A stretch of 11,920 bases of DNA from Methanoregulaceae archaeon (lineage in GTDB: Archaea > Halobacteriota > Methanomicrobia > Methanomicrobiales > Methanospirillaceae). Below the pieces are notes generated by a model. It made no database searches. It saw only the letters and a program-made list of their open reading frames with translations, and was not told the origin of the DNA. Below are positions 1 to 5,803 of the stretch, piece by piece (the first letter of the stretch is position 1; every line of letters begins with the position of its first letter). The position numbers were made by a program, and so were the translations under genes. The stretch lies in assembly GCA_025453715.1 (NCBI GenBank), contig JALOPT010000040.1, positions 1 through 11,920 of the forward strand, read 5' to 3'.

Positions 1-48
1 CCGGAAGATGCGAAGAACCCGCCAAAGCGTGGCCAGAGTAACCAGTAA
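1..48 (+). CDS. 3' end of a possible upstream gene (partial)
   Basis: Frame 1 is open from the window edge to a TAA at 46-48. It would encode a hydrophilic tail ending PEDAKNPPKRGQSNQ. A run of seven T follows at once (54-60), as expected of an archaeal terminator after a gene end. Only 15 codons are visible, so no family can be named. Frame 3 also reaches a stop at 39-41, and an ATG on the minus strand at 85 opens a frame to the edge, so this reading is tentative. Confidence 0.3.
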   Translation, partial: PEDAKNPPKRGQSNQ

Positions 49-53
49 TACAA

Positions 54-60
54 TTTTTTT
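54..60 (+). terminator. T7 run, possible archaeal terminator
   Basis: Seven consecutive T, six bases after the TAA of the putative upstream reading frame. Archaeal termination commonly uses U-rich tracts without a strong hairpin. It may equally be part of the AT-rich promoter of the desulforedoxin-like gene cluster that follows. Confidence 0.3.
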
Positions 61-98
61 CTTCATTAAGAGCCTGAAAGGACATATGAACACCGGTG

Positions 99-173
99 AT
101 GGACAGGTCGGGTCCGATCGTTTTCATGACCGGAGAGGCAATTCGCCTTATCAACCCATTCCTGGAGGATTGA
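99..173 (+). CDS. Possible 24-aa small ORF before the desulforedoxin-like gene
   Basis: ATG at 99 (or GTG at 96) opens a 24-codon frame ending in TGA at 171-173, just before the ATG at 178 of the next gene. The GGAGG ribosome site of that gene lies inside its last codons, which would suit translational coupling. The peptide starts MDRSGPIVFMTGEA and ends INPFLED; it is amphipathic and I do not recognise it. No good ribosome site precedes it; the AAAGGA at 77-82 fits the out-of-frame ATG at 86 better. It may simply be leader sequence. Confidence 0.15.
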   Translation: MDRSGPIVFMTGEAIRLINPFLED

Positions 174-177
174 ACAA

Positions 178-306
178 ATGGTCAATGTATCGAAAGAAGG
201 CCAGGTCTACGAATGTGAGATCTGTGGCAACGTTGTGGTAGTAAAGGAAGTAGGCGGGGGAGAACTTGTCTGCTGCGGTGAACCGATGAAACTTATCGGG
301 GGATGA
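178..306 (+). CDS. Desulforedoxin-like small iron protein (42 aa)
   Basis: The 42-aa product has four cysteines at positions 13, 16, 32 and 33. This Cys-x2-Cys...Cys-Cys pattern matches desulforedoxin and the N-terminal domain of desulfoferrodoxin, where it binds one Fe in a tetra-cysteine site. The length is close to that of stand-alone desulforedoxin (about 36 aa), and no superoxide-reductase domain follows. The start is supported by GGAGG at 164-168 nine bases upstream. Its stop is followed after six bases by the ATG of the AhpD-like gene and then a peroxiredoxin, so it probably works as an electron carrier in a peroxide/superoxide defence operon. The carrier role is inferred from the neighbours; the iron site follows from the family pattern. 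Confidence 0.85.
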   Translation: MVNVSKEGQVYECEICGNVVVVKEVGGGELVCCGEPMKLIGG

Positions 307-312
307 AAAGGA

Positions 313-657
313 ATGACTAAAGACATGGATGAACTTGAAAAGAAAATCGGAAAAGTCCCTAAATTCTTCAGGGAGCTGACTGAAAATGACCCGGAAATGT
401 TTGATATGGTAATGAAACTCGAAGGCCATATCTGGGATGACGGGGCATTGACAAGAAAGACAAAGAAACTGATCGCAATCGCGATTGCAGCGGCACTCCG
501 GGACCAGCATGCCGTGCATGCCCAGTTGATGGGTGCTGATAGTCTCGGGGTAACCAAAAAAGAAGTGGAAGAGGCACTGAGGGTCGCGTTCCTCCTCGCA
601 GGGATGCCGGCGTATGTGTATGGAAAAGCACAGCTTGATGAAGTCATGAAGAAGTAA
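313..657 (+). CDS. Carboxymuconolactone decarboxylase/AhpD-family protein lacking cysteines
   Basis: The 114-aa product fits the small all-helical CMD fold. The core, about residues 36-105, includes a stretch reading LTRKTKKLIAIAIAAAL, then the place where AhpD-type members carry Cys-x2-Cys and a nearby His. Here that place reads RDQHAVHAQ: the His residues remain, but there is no cysteine anywhere in the protein. It therefore cannot act as a classical AhpD disulfide reductase, and some other or structural role is likely. It sits six bases after the desulforedoxin-like gene and eleven before the peroxiredoxin gene, almost certainly in one transcript. The family call is solid. The biochemical function is unknown, and decarboxylase activity should not be assumed. 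Confidence 0.85.
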   Translation: MTKDMDELEKKIGKVPKFFRELTENDPEMFDMVMKLEGHIWDDGALTRKTKKLIAIAIAAALRDQHAVHAQLMGADSLGVTKKEVEEALRVAFLLAGMPAYVYGKAQLDEVMKK

Positions 658-668
658 GGGGGATAACC

Positions 669-1316
669 ATGTGTGGAGAAATCGGGTCAGGCCGGATGCC
701 CGCAATTGGTGAACCGGCACCGGACTTTGCCGCTGAGACGACCCATGGCCCGCTGAAACTGTCTGACATGAAGGGAAAGTGGGTTGTGATGTTCTCTCAC
801 CCTGCTGATTTCACGCCGGTCTGTACGACCGAGTTTCTGGGATTTGCATCGGTGTATAATGAACTCAAATCATTGAATGTACAGCTTATCGGCCTCTCTG
901 TTGACAGCGTATCTGCCCACCTCGCGTGGGTGCATGCAGTAAAAGAGAAGATGGGCGTGGACATCCCGTTCCCGATCATTGCAGACCTCTCCATGAATAT
1001 TGCAAAGAGTTACGGCATGATCCACGCGGGACAGAGCACGACGGCAACCGTCCGTTGCGTCTTCTTTATCGATGACAAGGGGATCATGAGGGCTATGATT
1101 TACTACCCGTTGCAGAACGGCAGGTATATCCCTGAGATCATCAGGCTTGTAAAGGCTCTGCAGACCACGGATAAGCATAAGGTGTCAACACCGGCAAACT
1201 GGCAGCCTGGTGATAAGGTCGTAGTCCCTCCGCCAAAGACCGCCGATGAAATGGCAAAGCGGCCAACGGAAGGTTACGAGTGCAAAGACTGGTACCTCTG
1301 TTTCAAATCCATCTGA
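669..1316 (+). CDS. Peroxiredoxin, archaeal Prx6-like 2-Cys type
   Basis: The 215-aa thiol peroxidase should reduce H2O2 and organic peroxides. The active-site motif HPADFTPVCTTEF places the peroxidatic cysteine at C52, after an AhpC/TSA-type N-terminus (GEPAPDF). The long C-terminus ends CKDWYLCFKSI, with cysteines at 205 and 211. These match the C-terminal cysteine pair of archaeal peroxiredoxins such as the Aeropyrum enzyme, where one resolves the sulfenic acid. The start is chosen from AGGGGGAT at 657-664, well spaced before ATG 669; an internal ATG at 696 is less well served. It is the third gene of the redox operon. The reductant is not shown by sequence; the desulforedoxin-like or flavoprotein neighbours are candidates. 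A T7 run after the stop likely ends the transcript. Confidence 0.95.
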   Translation: MCGEIGSGRMPAIGEPAPDFAAETTHGPLKLSDMKGKWVVMFSHPADFTPVCTTEFLGFASVYNELKSLNVQLIGLSVDSVSAHLAWVHAVKEKMGVDIPFPIIADLSMNIAKSYGMIHAGQSTTATVRCVFFIDDKGIMRAMIYYPLQNGRYIPEIIRLVKALQTTDKHKVSTPANWQPGDKVVVPPPKTADEMAKRPTEGYECKDWYLCFKSI

Positions 1317-1331
1317 AAAATTCCAGCAATC

Positions 1332-1338
1332 TTTTTTT
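1332..1338 (+). terminator. T7 run after peroxiredoxin gene; also TATA-like for the next gene
   Basis: Seven T lie 15 bases after the peroxiredoxin stop, consistent with an archaeal U-tract terminator. The same TTTTTTAT stretch (1333-1340) is centred about 27 bases before the ATG at 1364. It could therefore serve as the TATA box of a leaderless transcript for the flavoprotein pair. Both readings are inferred from position only. Confidence 0.4.
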
Positions 1339-1363
1339 ATCCTACGCCGCCAAAGGCTCATTC

Positions 1364-1987
1364 ATGCCGATTAAGGTCCTAGCATTCGCGTCGAGCCCAC
1401 GGAGGGGGGGGAATTCCGAGACGCTCCTCGACTGGCTGCTTGCATCCATGAGTCGTGAGAGCGATGTGACCATTGAAAAGATTGTCCTTACCGAAGCGGA
1501 TATCAACCCATGCAGGGGATGCAATGCCTGTGAAAAACTCAACCACTGTGTACAGAGAGACGGGATGGACAGCATTCACGATAAAATAATCGAAGCTGAT
1601 ATCATCGTGTTTGCCTCCCCAATCTTCTGTATGGGGGTGCCCGCCCAGGGAAAAGCCTTAATTGACAGGGCGCAGGTGTTCCGGTCGAGAAAATATGTCC
1701 TGAAACTCCCGGTCGTCCCTCCCGAGCGAAAGGGTAAACGCCTTGGCATCTATCTTGCAACTGCCGGGCAGACCTGGGACCACGTGTTTGAAGGGGCGAT
1801 CATGACAATCAAGTGCCTGTTTCATGTCATTGATGTCCGGGACCGTGATATCCGGTACCTGCTCGTAAGGGGAGTTGATGAGAAGGGTGCAATCCTGTCC
1901 CATCCGACTGCACAAACTGAAGCGGAAAAACTTGGGCCTGAAGTAATTACCGAACTAAGGAGCAGGTTCCAGAGTGGGAGTACATGA
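1364..1987 (+). CDS. Iron-sulfur flavoprotein (NADPH-dependent FMN reductase family), copy 1
   Basis: The 207-aa flavodoxin-fold protein has an FMN-phosphate loop SSPRRGGNSET (residues 10-20) and a compact four-cysteine motif at C50, C53, C56 and C62 (C-x2-C-x2-C-x5-C). This motif defines the Isf family of methanogens, which hold FMN plus a 4Fe-4S cluster. Studied Isf proteins take electrons from ferredoxin and can reduce O2 or H2O2, which suits the peroxiredoxin next door. An open frame extends back to 1280 inside the peroxiredoxin gene, but the homologous N-terminus MPIKVLAFASSP begins at ATG 1364. No strong Shine-Dalgarno precedes it, so a leaderless mRNA is possible. A run of eight G (1404-1411) encodes part of the FMN loop. 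It overlaps the next gene by four bases. Confidence 0.9.
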   Translation: MPIKVLAFASSPRRGGNSETLLDWLLASMSRESDVTIEKIVLTEADINPCRGCNACEKLNHCVQRDGMDSIHDKIIEADIIVFASPIFCMGVPAQGKALIDRAQVFRSRKYVLKLPVVPPERKGKRLGIYLATAGQTWDHVFEGAIMTIKCLFHVIDVRDRDIRYLLVRGVDEKGAILSHPTAQTEAEKLGPEVITELRSRFQSGST

Positions 1988-2589
1988 CAGTCACGTTCAT
2001 CGGGATCTCGGGCAGTCCCCACCGGCATGGAAACACCGAGACACTGCTGGATAATTTTCTCAACGGTGCAGCACATGCCGGGGCAGAAGTGGATAAGATT
2101 ATCCTCCGGTCTATGAATTACACACCGTGCCGGGGATGCAACGCCTGCCACAAGACCGGTGAATGTATCGTGCAGGACGATGCGGAAATAATCATAGAAC
2201 GGGTCATGTCCTGCGACTGCCTTGCCATTGCTTCCCCGATTTACAGTATGGGGATCACAGCAGAATTAAAGGGGCTGATCGACCGGGCCCAGTATATCTG
2301 GGCACAGAAATTTATCTTAAAAACAAGGTTTTACCCGGATGACCAAATCCGATGTCATAAAGGTGTGTTCATATCAACGGCAGGTCTCCCGTGGGAAAAC
2401 GTGTTTGATGGGGCATTTCCTGCTATCACGGCTTTTTTCAACACGATTGGTTTCGAATATTATGACAATATCATCGCGAATGATATGGACAACTATAAGG
2501 GGATCAGGGGGCACCCGACCGCACTTAATGAGGCATTCAGAAAAGGGGAAACCCTGGTAAGGGTTATCGGGTCCATTAAAACAAGTTAA
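1984..2589 (+). CDS. Iron-sulfur flavoprotein (NADPH-dependent FMN reductase family), copy 2
   Basis: The 201-aa product is a paralogue of the preceding gene. It has the FMN loop SGSPHRHGNTET (residues 9-20) and the Isf-type cluster motif at C49, C52, C55 and C61 (C-x2-C-x2-C-x5-C). Both copies share the PCRGCNAC core, the ASPI(F/Y) segment and the (L)IDRAQ segment, so they arose by tandem duplication. The start overlaps the upstream stop as ATGA, so the two are translationally coupled and likely made in equal amounts, perhaps as a mixed oligomer. Expected role: electron transfer or oxygen/peroxide reduction in the cytoplasm with ferredoxin as donor (family knowledge, not shown here). Its TAA overlaps the convergent cbiO stop. 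Confidence 0.9.
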   Translation: MTVTFIGISGSPHRHGNTETLLDNFLNGAAHAGAEVDKIILRSMNYTPCRGCNACHKTGECIVQDDAEIIIERVMSCDCLAIASPIYSMGITAELKGLIDRAQYIWAQKFILKTRFYPDDQIRCHKGVFISTAGLPWENVFDGAFPAITAFFNTIGFEYYDNIIANDMDNYKGIRGHPTALNEAFRKGETLVRVIGSIKTS

Positions 2590-3803
2590 CATCCGGGAAA
2601 CGGATCTACCGGATTATCTTGTTTTTCAACGGTATTCTCCGGGTCAAGCAACCTGACTGGAACACGGATACTACTGACCTTATCAAATTCGAGGACCCGT
2701 TGCTCGACCCGGCGGACCATCCCGGTACTGGTCAGGATCAACGAGGACTCGCCAATAACTGCCCGCAAAATGCATTTGTCAATCACACCATAGGTAAAAT
2801 CAAGGGAGATCCGGTTGTCTGCAGCATGTTGTTTTGCACGCGTCCCCATCGCACCGATTGATACTCCCGGGTGGGAAGCGAGCCATCCGGGTAATGAATC
2901 GTGCGGGGATACGTCAACATCAAATACACTGATAGTCCCGGGGGATGCATGACAACATGGAGTTTTCTGAAATGCACAGTCTATCACGTGCAGCATGTCA
3001 AGGACAGTCCGGGGCTTTTTTTCAGGTAATGAATAACCCCGTTTTTCAAGTTCGAAATAAAGATCGAGCAGGATCGGCATCGACAGGTGTGCCTGCCGCA
3101 CATATTTTGGCCTGCCAAATGCTACATCCGGGATAGCTTCCTGGAGAATTTGGCCCTCTAACAGGAGGATTGCCCGGTCAGCCCAGGGATATGCGAGCTC
3201 AATGTCGTGGGTTGATATAATGATGGTTTTGCCCTGATGATGGAGCTCATCAAGAAGTTCCATGATGTCCTCCGAACCTGAAGGGTCCAGTCCGCTTGTC
3301 GGTTCGTCAAATACAAGGACATCCGGGTCCATCGCAAGCACACCGGCAATGGCTACGCGTTTTTTCTCTCCACCGGAGAGGAGGTGCGGTGGCCGGCGTT
3401 CGAACCCTTCGAGTCCGACATACCTGAGTGCCCCGGTTACGGCCTCCTTTACTGACTGTTCGCTGTAGCCAAGGTTTACCGGCCCGAATGCAATATCCTG
3501 GTACACCGTTGGTGCAATGATCTGGCGGTCAGGGTTCTGGAGTACAAATCCAACACGTTTGCGCAGTTTCCGTAACGATTCCCTGTCATAGCTGACAGGC
3601 TCGTTGTCAAAGAGAATAATCCCGGATTCAGGGCGGATCATACCGTTGAACATGAGCATGAGGGTTGATTTTCCTGCACCATTGGGCCCGACCAGGGCAA
3701 TCTTTTCCCCTTTCCGTATATGGAAGCTGATGCCCCTGATGGCTTCCATTCCCCGTGGGTAACGGTAACGGATATCCCGTGCTTCAAGTATGATGCTGCT
3801 CAT
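2586..3803 (-). CDS. cbiO: Cobalt ECF transporter ATPase CbiO with C-terminal extension
   Basis: The 405-aa ABC ATPase should energise cobalt uptake by the CbiMNQO complex on the cytoplasmic face. All nucleotide-binding elements are visible: Walker A GPNGAGKST (39-47), Q-loop Q89 in VLQNPDRQ, signature LSGGEKKR (142-149), Walker B VLVFDEP with D166/E167, and H199 of the switch. Typical CbiO proteins are about 270-290 aa. Here roughly 120-130 residues are added after about residue 275. They contain a Cys-Cys pair (KTPCCHASPG), a segment with GAMGTRAK and DFTYGVIDKC, and a C-terminal Cys. I cannot name this extension; it may be a regulatory or metal-sensing part. The gene follows cbiQ after 12 bases, with AAGGT before the start. 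Its stop overlaps that of the convergent flavoprotein gene in a shared TTAA. Confidence 0.95.
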   Translation of the reverse strand: MSSIILEARDIRYRYPRGMEAIRGISFHIRKGEKIALVGPNGAGKSTLMLMFNGMIRPESGIILFDNEPVSYDRESLRKLRKRVGFVLQNPDRQIIAPTVYQDIAFGPVNLGYSEQSVKEAVTGALRYVGLEGFERRPPHLLSGGEKKRVAIAGVLAMDPDVLVFDEPTSGLDPSGSEDIMELLDELHHQGKTIIISTHDIELAYPWADRAILLLEGQILQEAIPDVAFGRPKYVRQAHLSMPILLDLYFELEKRGYSLPEKKPRTVLDMLHVIDCAFQKTPCCHASPGTISVFDVDVSPHDSLPGWLASHPGVSIGAMGTRAKQHAADNRISLDFTYGVIDKCILRAVIGESSLILTSTGMVRRVEQRVLEFDKVSSIRVPVRLLDPENTVEKQDNPVDPFPGC

Positions 3804-3815
3804 GGTACGTAAACC

Positions 3816-4604
3816 TTAAATTGCGACAATATTTTTCGTAATAATAACGATACACAACGAGACCAGGAGAAATAATCCGGCTGCTGCCAGCGAAGGGATG
3901 TTCACCGGGCCGGTTTCCCCAAGTATGGCAAACTTCCCCGCATAACAACGTGCATCCATGGCCCGGACCAGGTCTTCCCCTGCATCCCAGCTGGCGATAA
4001 ACACGGAACCACACAGGGTTGCAAAAGACTCGATTGATTCACGGAAGGAGGAATATCCAAGGCGCATTACCTGGGCCTGGTAGGTCTGCACCAGCAGGTG
4101 CATGATCATGAAGATGGTGCGGTAGATCATCATCGCAAGGTCAACTACCGCTTCAGGTATACGGCACCGCCTCATCACGATGAAGAGATCGGTCATAGGC
4201 GTTGTCAGGGCGATGAAGATCAGGGCCGACATACCCCCGATTACCCTGCAGAATACAAAGATTCCCTCGTTGAGGCTTTCACGCGTGATAGAGAGGGAGA
4301 GCCAGGGAAGCGGCGCCCAGCTCCAGTACACCTCGCTCCCCCCGGTCAGGAGAATGATCACGATGACACTCATCGCTGCAAACCAGAAGGGCACGATGAA
4401 AAGTTCAACGTACGTCCTCGCATCAATCCGTGCAAGGATGATAATTGCCCCTGAAAGCAGGACCGCAATAAAAAGGGGGGCGACATAACTCGTGGATACG
4501 AGGCAGAGGAGGATCGCACCGAGACCCACAACCAGTTTTATATAGGTATTGACCTCCCTCAACCCGTTCGCCTGGGCGACGTCCTCCAGTAACTCTTCGT
4601 ACAT
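3816..4604 (-). CDS. cbiQ: Cobalt ECF transporter transmembrane protein CbiQ
   Basis: The 262-aa integral membrane protein is the T-component that couples CbiO ATP hydrolysis to the substrate-binding CbiM. Several hydrophobic helices are visible, around residues 22-58, 70-90, 115-135 and a C-terminal one at about 238-258. Between them lies the cytoplasmic coupling region, with RLGYSSFRESIESFATLCG and RAMDARCY. The latter corresponds to the family's A-x-x-A-R-G motif, here with Cys in place of Gly. The length is normal for CbiQ. It lies 13 bases after cbiN and 12 before cbiO on the same strand, so it is part of one operon. The ribosome site is weak, suggesting coupled translation. Confidence 0.93.
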   Translation of the reverse strand: MYEELLEDVAQANGLREVNTYIKLVVGLGAILLCLVSTSYVAPLFIAVLLSGAIIILARIDARTYVELFIVPFWFAAMSVIVIILLTGGSEVYWSWAPLPWLSLSITRESLNEGIFVFCRVIGGMSALIFIALTTPMTDLFIVMRRCRIPEAVVDLAMMIYRTIFMIMHLLVQTYQAQVMRLGYSSFRESIESFATLCGSVFIASWDAGEDLVRAMDARCYAGKFAILGETGPVNIPSLAAAGLFLLVSLCIVIITKNIVAI

Positions 4605-4617
4605 AAACGCTGGTACT

Positions 4618-4929
4618 TCAGGTGTTGTTTGTTCCCTTTTTCTGCCCGATCCAGTAGCCGAAAACCAGTCCTACCATGATACCACCAATTGCTGCCTGGA
4701 GGGCAAACAGGGCAGATTCGATCTCCCCGCTGGGCGGGACCCATTGTGGTATAACAGGGGTAATTTTATCTTCTGGTATTCCTGATAGTTCAGAAATTTT
4801 TTCTGACCCGACCGTGTCAGAGCCCGCAAATTCTGCATTCCCCATTATTGAACTTGTATAGAGGAACAGTCCGCAGAATACCAGGACGGCAATCAGCGCC
4901 AGGATCTCGAGGCTGTACTTATATGCCAT
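4618..4929 (-). CDS. cbiN: Cobalt transport protein CbiN
   Basis: The 103-aa protein has two membrane helices, residues 7-27 and about 78-95, joined by an extracytoplasmic loop. The loop has FAGSD near its start and ends WVPPSGEIESALFALQAAIG, which is the hallmark stretch of CbiN. CbiN is the accessory subunit that assembles with CbiM and loads Co2+ into it. A separate CbiN gene points to cobalt rather than nickel as substrate, since nickel systems usually carry NikN or an MN fusion. Its ATG shares one base with the cbiM stop (TGATG), so translation is coupled to cbiM. Confidence 0.93.
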   Translation of the reverse strand: MAYKYSLEILALIAVLVFCGLFLYTSSIMGNAEFAGSDTVGSEKISELSGIPEDKITPVIPQWVPPSGEIESALFALQAAIGGIMVGLVFGYWIGQKKGTNNT

Positions 4930-5621
4930 CAGCTATCGCTCCTTACAGCGTTAATTTTTTCCTCAGGGAACACGTTCATGCGGAGGAGGATATCGGGTTT
5001 GAGCTGGACGATGTATTTAAACACAAGCGCGAGAACTACCCCCTCAACGATTGCAAGCGGGACCTGGGTAATAGCAAAAATCCCCATAAACAGGACAAAT
5101 GAGCTTCCGATTCCACCAACTTCGGCCGGATATGCCAGTGCCAGTTCTAGTGATGTGGTTATATAGGTGAACATATCGGCGATTGCACAGGCAAGGAATA
5201 CCGTCAGGAACATGTTTACCCGTGTATCACGGAGTGCCCGGTACACGGCATATCCTGCTAGAGGGCCGACAATCCCCATCGATACGATATTTGCCCCAAG
5301 GACTGACAAACCACCGTGGGCAAGAAAAAGCGCCTGGAATAGCAGCACGATTGCGCACACCACCGAGGTTATCCATGGTCCGAAACAGATAGTAGAGAGA
5401 CCGGTACCGGTCGGATGGGAACAGCTGCCGGTGACTGACGGGAGTTTCAGGGACGAGAGAATAAAAATAAATCCCCCGGTCACACCGAGCAGGGGGAGTG
5501 CTTCCCGGTCGGCATCCAGGACCTTTTTTAACCGGTAAATGCCGTAGAGCAGGCATGGGAGGGCAATTGCCCACCAGAAAACCGCCCAATGTAATGGCAA
5601 AAAGCCTTCCATAATATGCAT
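4929..5621 (-). CDS. cbiM: Cobalt ECF transporter substrate-binding protein CbiM
   Basis: The 230-aa multi-spanning membrane protein is the substrate-binding S-component of the cobalt transporter. The N-terminus MHIMEGFLP and the segment GSCSHPTGTG (His at 69) match the family's metal site, where the N-terminal amine, His2 and a downstream His coordinate the ion. For that reason the start must be the ATG at 5621, not the longer in-frame ATG at 5642, which would bury His2. This is backed by GGTGAT at 5631-5636, nine bases before ATG 5621. It is first in the cbiM-cbiN-cbiQ-cbiO operon. Cobalt supply suits a methanogen that needs corrinoids for methyl transfer. The AT-rich region upstream holds a TATA-like box and a perfect palindrome. 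Confidence 0.95.
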   Translation of the reverse strand: MHIMEGFLPLHWAVFWWAIALPCLLYGIYRLKKVLDADREALPLLGVTGGFIFILSSLKLPSVTGSCSHPTGTGLSTICFGPWITSVVCAIVLLFQALFLAHGGLSVLGANIVSMGIVGPLAGYAVYRALRDTRVNMFLTVFLACAIADMFTYITTSLELALAYPAEVGGIGSSFVLFMGIFAITQVPLAIVEGVVLALVFKYIVQLKPDILLRMNVFPEEKINAVRSDS

Positions 5622-5630
5622 AGGTTCGTA

Positions 5631-5636
5631 ATCACC
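5631..5636 (-). promoter_or_regulatory. Shine-Dalgarno site deciding the cbiM start
   Basis: GGTGAT on the minus strand, nine bases before ATG 5621. It lies inside the extra codons of the longer frame that begins at 5642, so it only makes sense for the shorter start with N-terminal Met-His. Confidence 0.7.
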
Positions 5637-5668
5637 ATTCAATTAAATCTGTTTTAACTCAATATTAC

Positions 5669-5676
5669 TTTATTAA
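5669..5676 (-). promoter_or_regulatory. TATA-like box of the cbiMNQO operon
   Basis: TTAATAAA on the minus strand. A start of transcription about 25 bases downstream would fall near 5645, leaving a leader of about 24 bases that contains the GGTGAT ribosome site. The surrounding 5640-5720 region is clearly richer in A+T than the coding DNA. Assignment is by position and composition. Confidence 0.45.
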
Positions 5677-5689
5677 TTAGTACTAATTA
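5674..5689. promoter_or_regulatory. Perfect 16-bp palindrome, candidate operator of the cobalt operon
   Basis: TAATTAGTACTAATTA reads the same on both strands and overlaps the upstream edge of the TATA-like box for cbiM. Binding of a dimeric repressor here would block TBP/TFB, a common archaeal mode of repression. A metal-responsive regulator (NikR-like or another) is possible, but no regulator gene is present in this window to support a name. AT-rich DNA yields palindromes by chance, but 16 perfect bases at this position is notable. Confidence 0.4.
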
Positions 5690-5793
5690 TCAATTCCGGT
5701 TTATTGAAAAATATCCCGGGTCGATGAAATAACGGCAACCCGTTACTTTTGTTCTTGTGTCAAACGTGAATACACAGGTGCCCAGGTTCCCGG

Positions 5794-5799
5794 AAAAAA
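5794..5799 (-). terminator. T6 run after the M50 protease gene
   Basis: Six T on the minus strand begin four bases after the protease stop codon (5804-5806), a typical archaeal U-tract position. Together with the AT-rich promoter at 5640-5720, this suggests that the protease and the cobalt operon are separate transcripts. Confidence 0.45.
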
Positions 5800-5803
5800 T
5801 GGG

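Noticed and set aside
151..720. 189-codon open frame on the minus strand
   Set aside because: Lies opposite the desulforedoxin-like, AhpD-like and peroxiredoxin genes; Phe/His/Ser-rich shadow translation.
1280..1363. 28-codon N-terminal extension of the first Isf gene
   Set aside because: It begins inside the peroxiredoxin gene and crosses its terminator; the family N-terminus begins at ATG 1364.
5622..5803. Cobalamin riboswitch upstream of cbiM
   Set aside because: No B12-box-like or long structured leader is visible; the likely leader is only about 24 bases and the region is AT-rich with only a small hairpin at 5730-5745.
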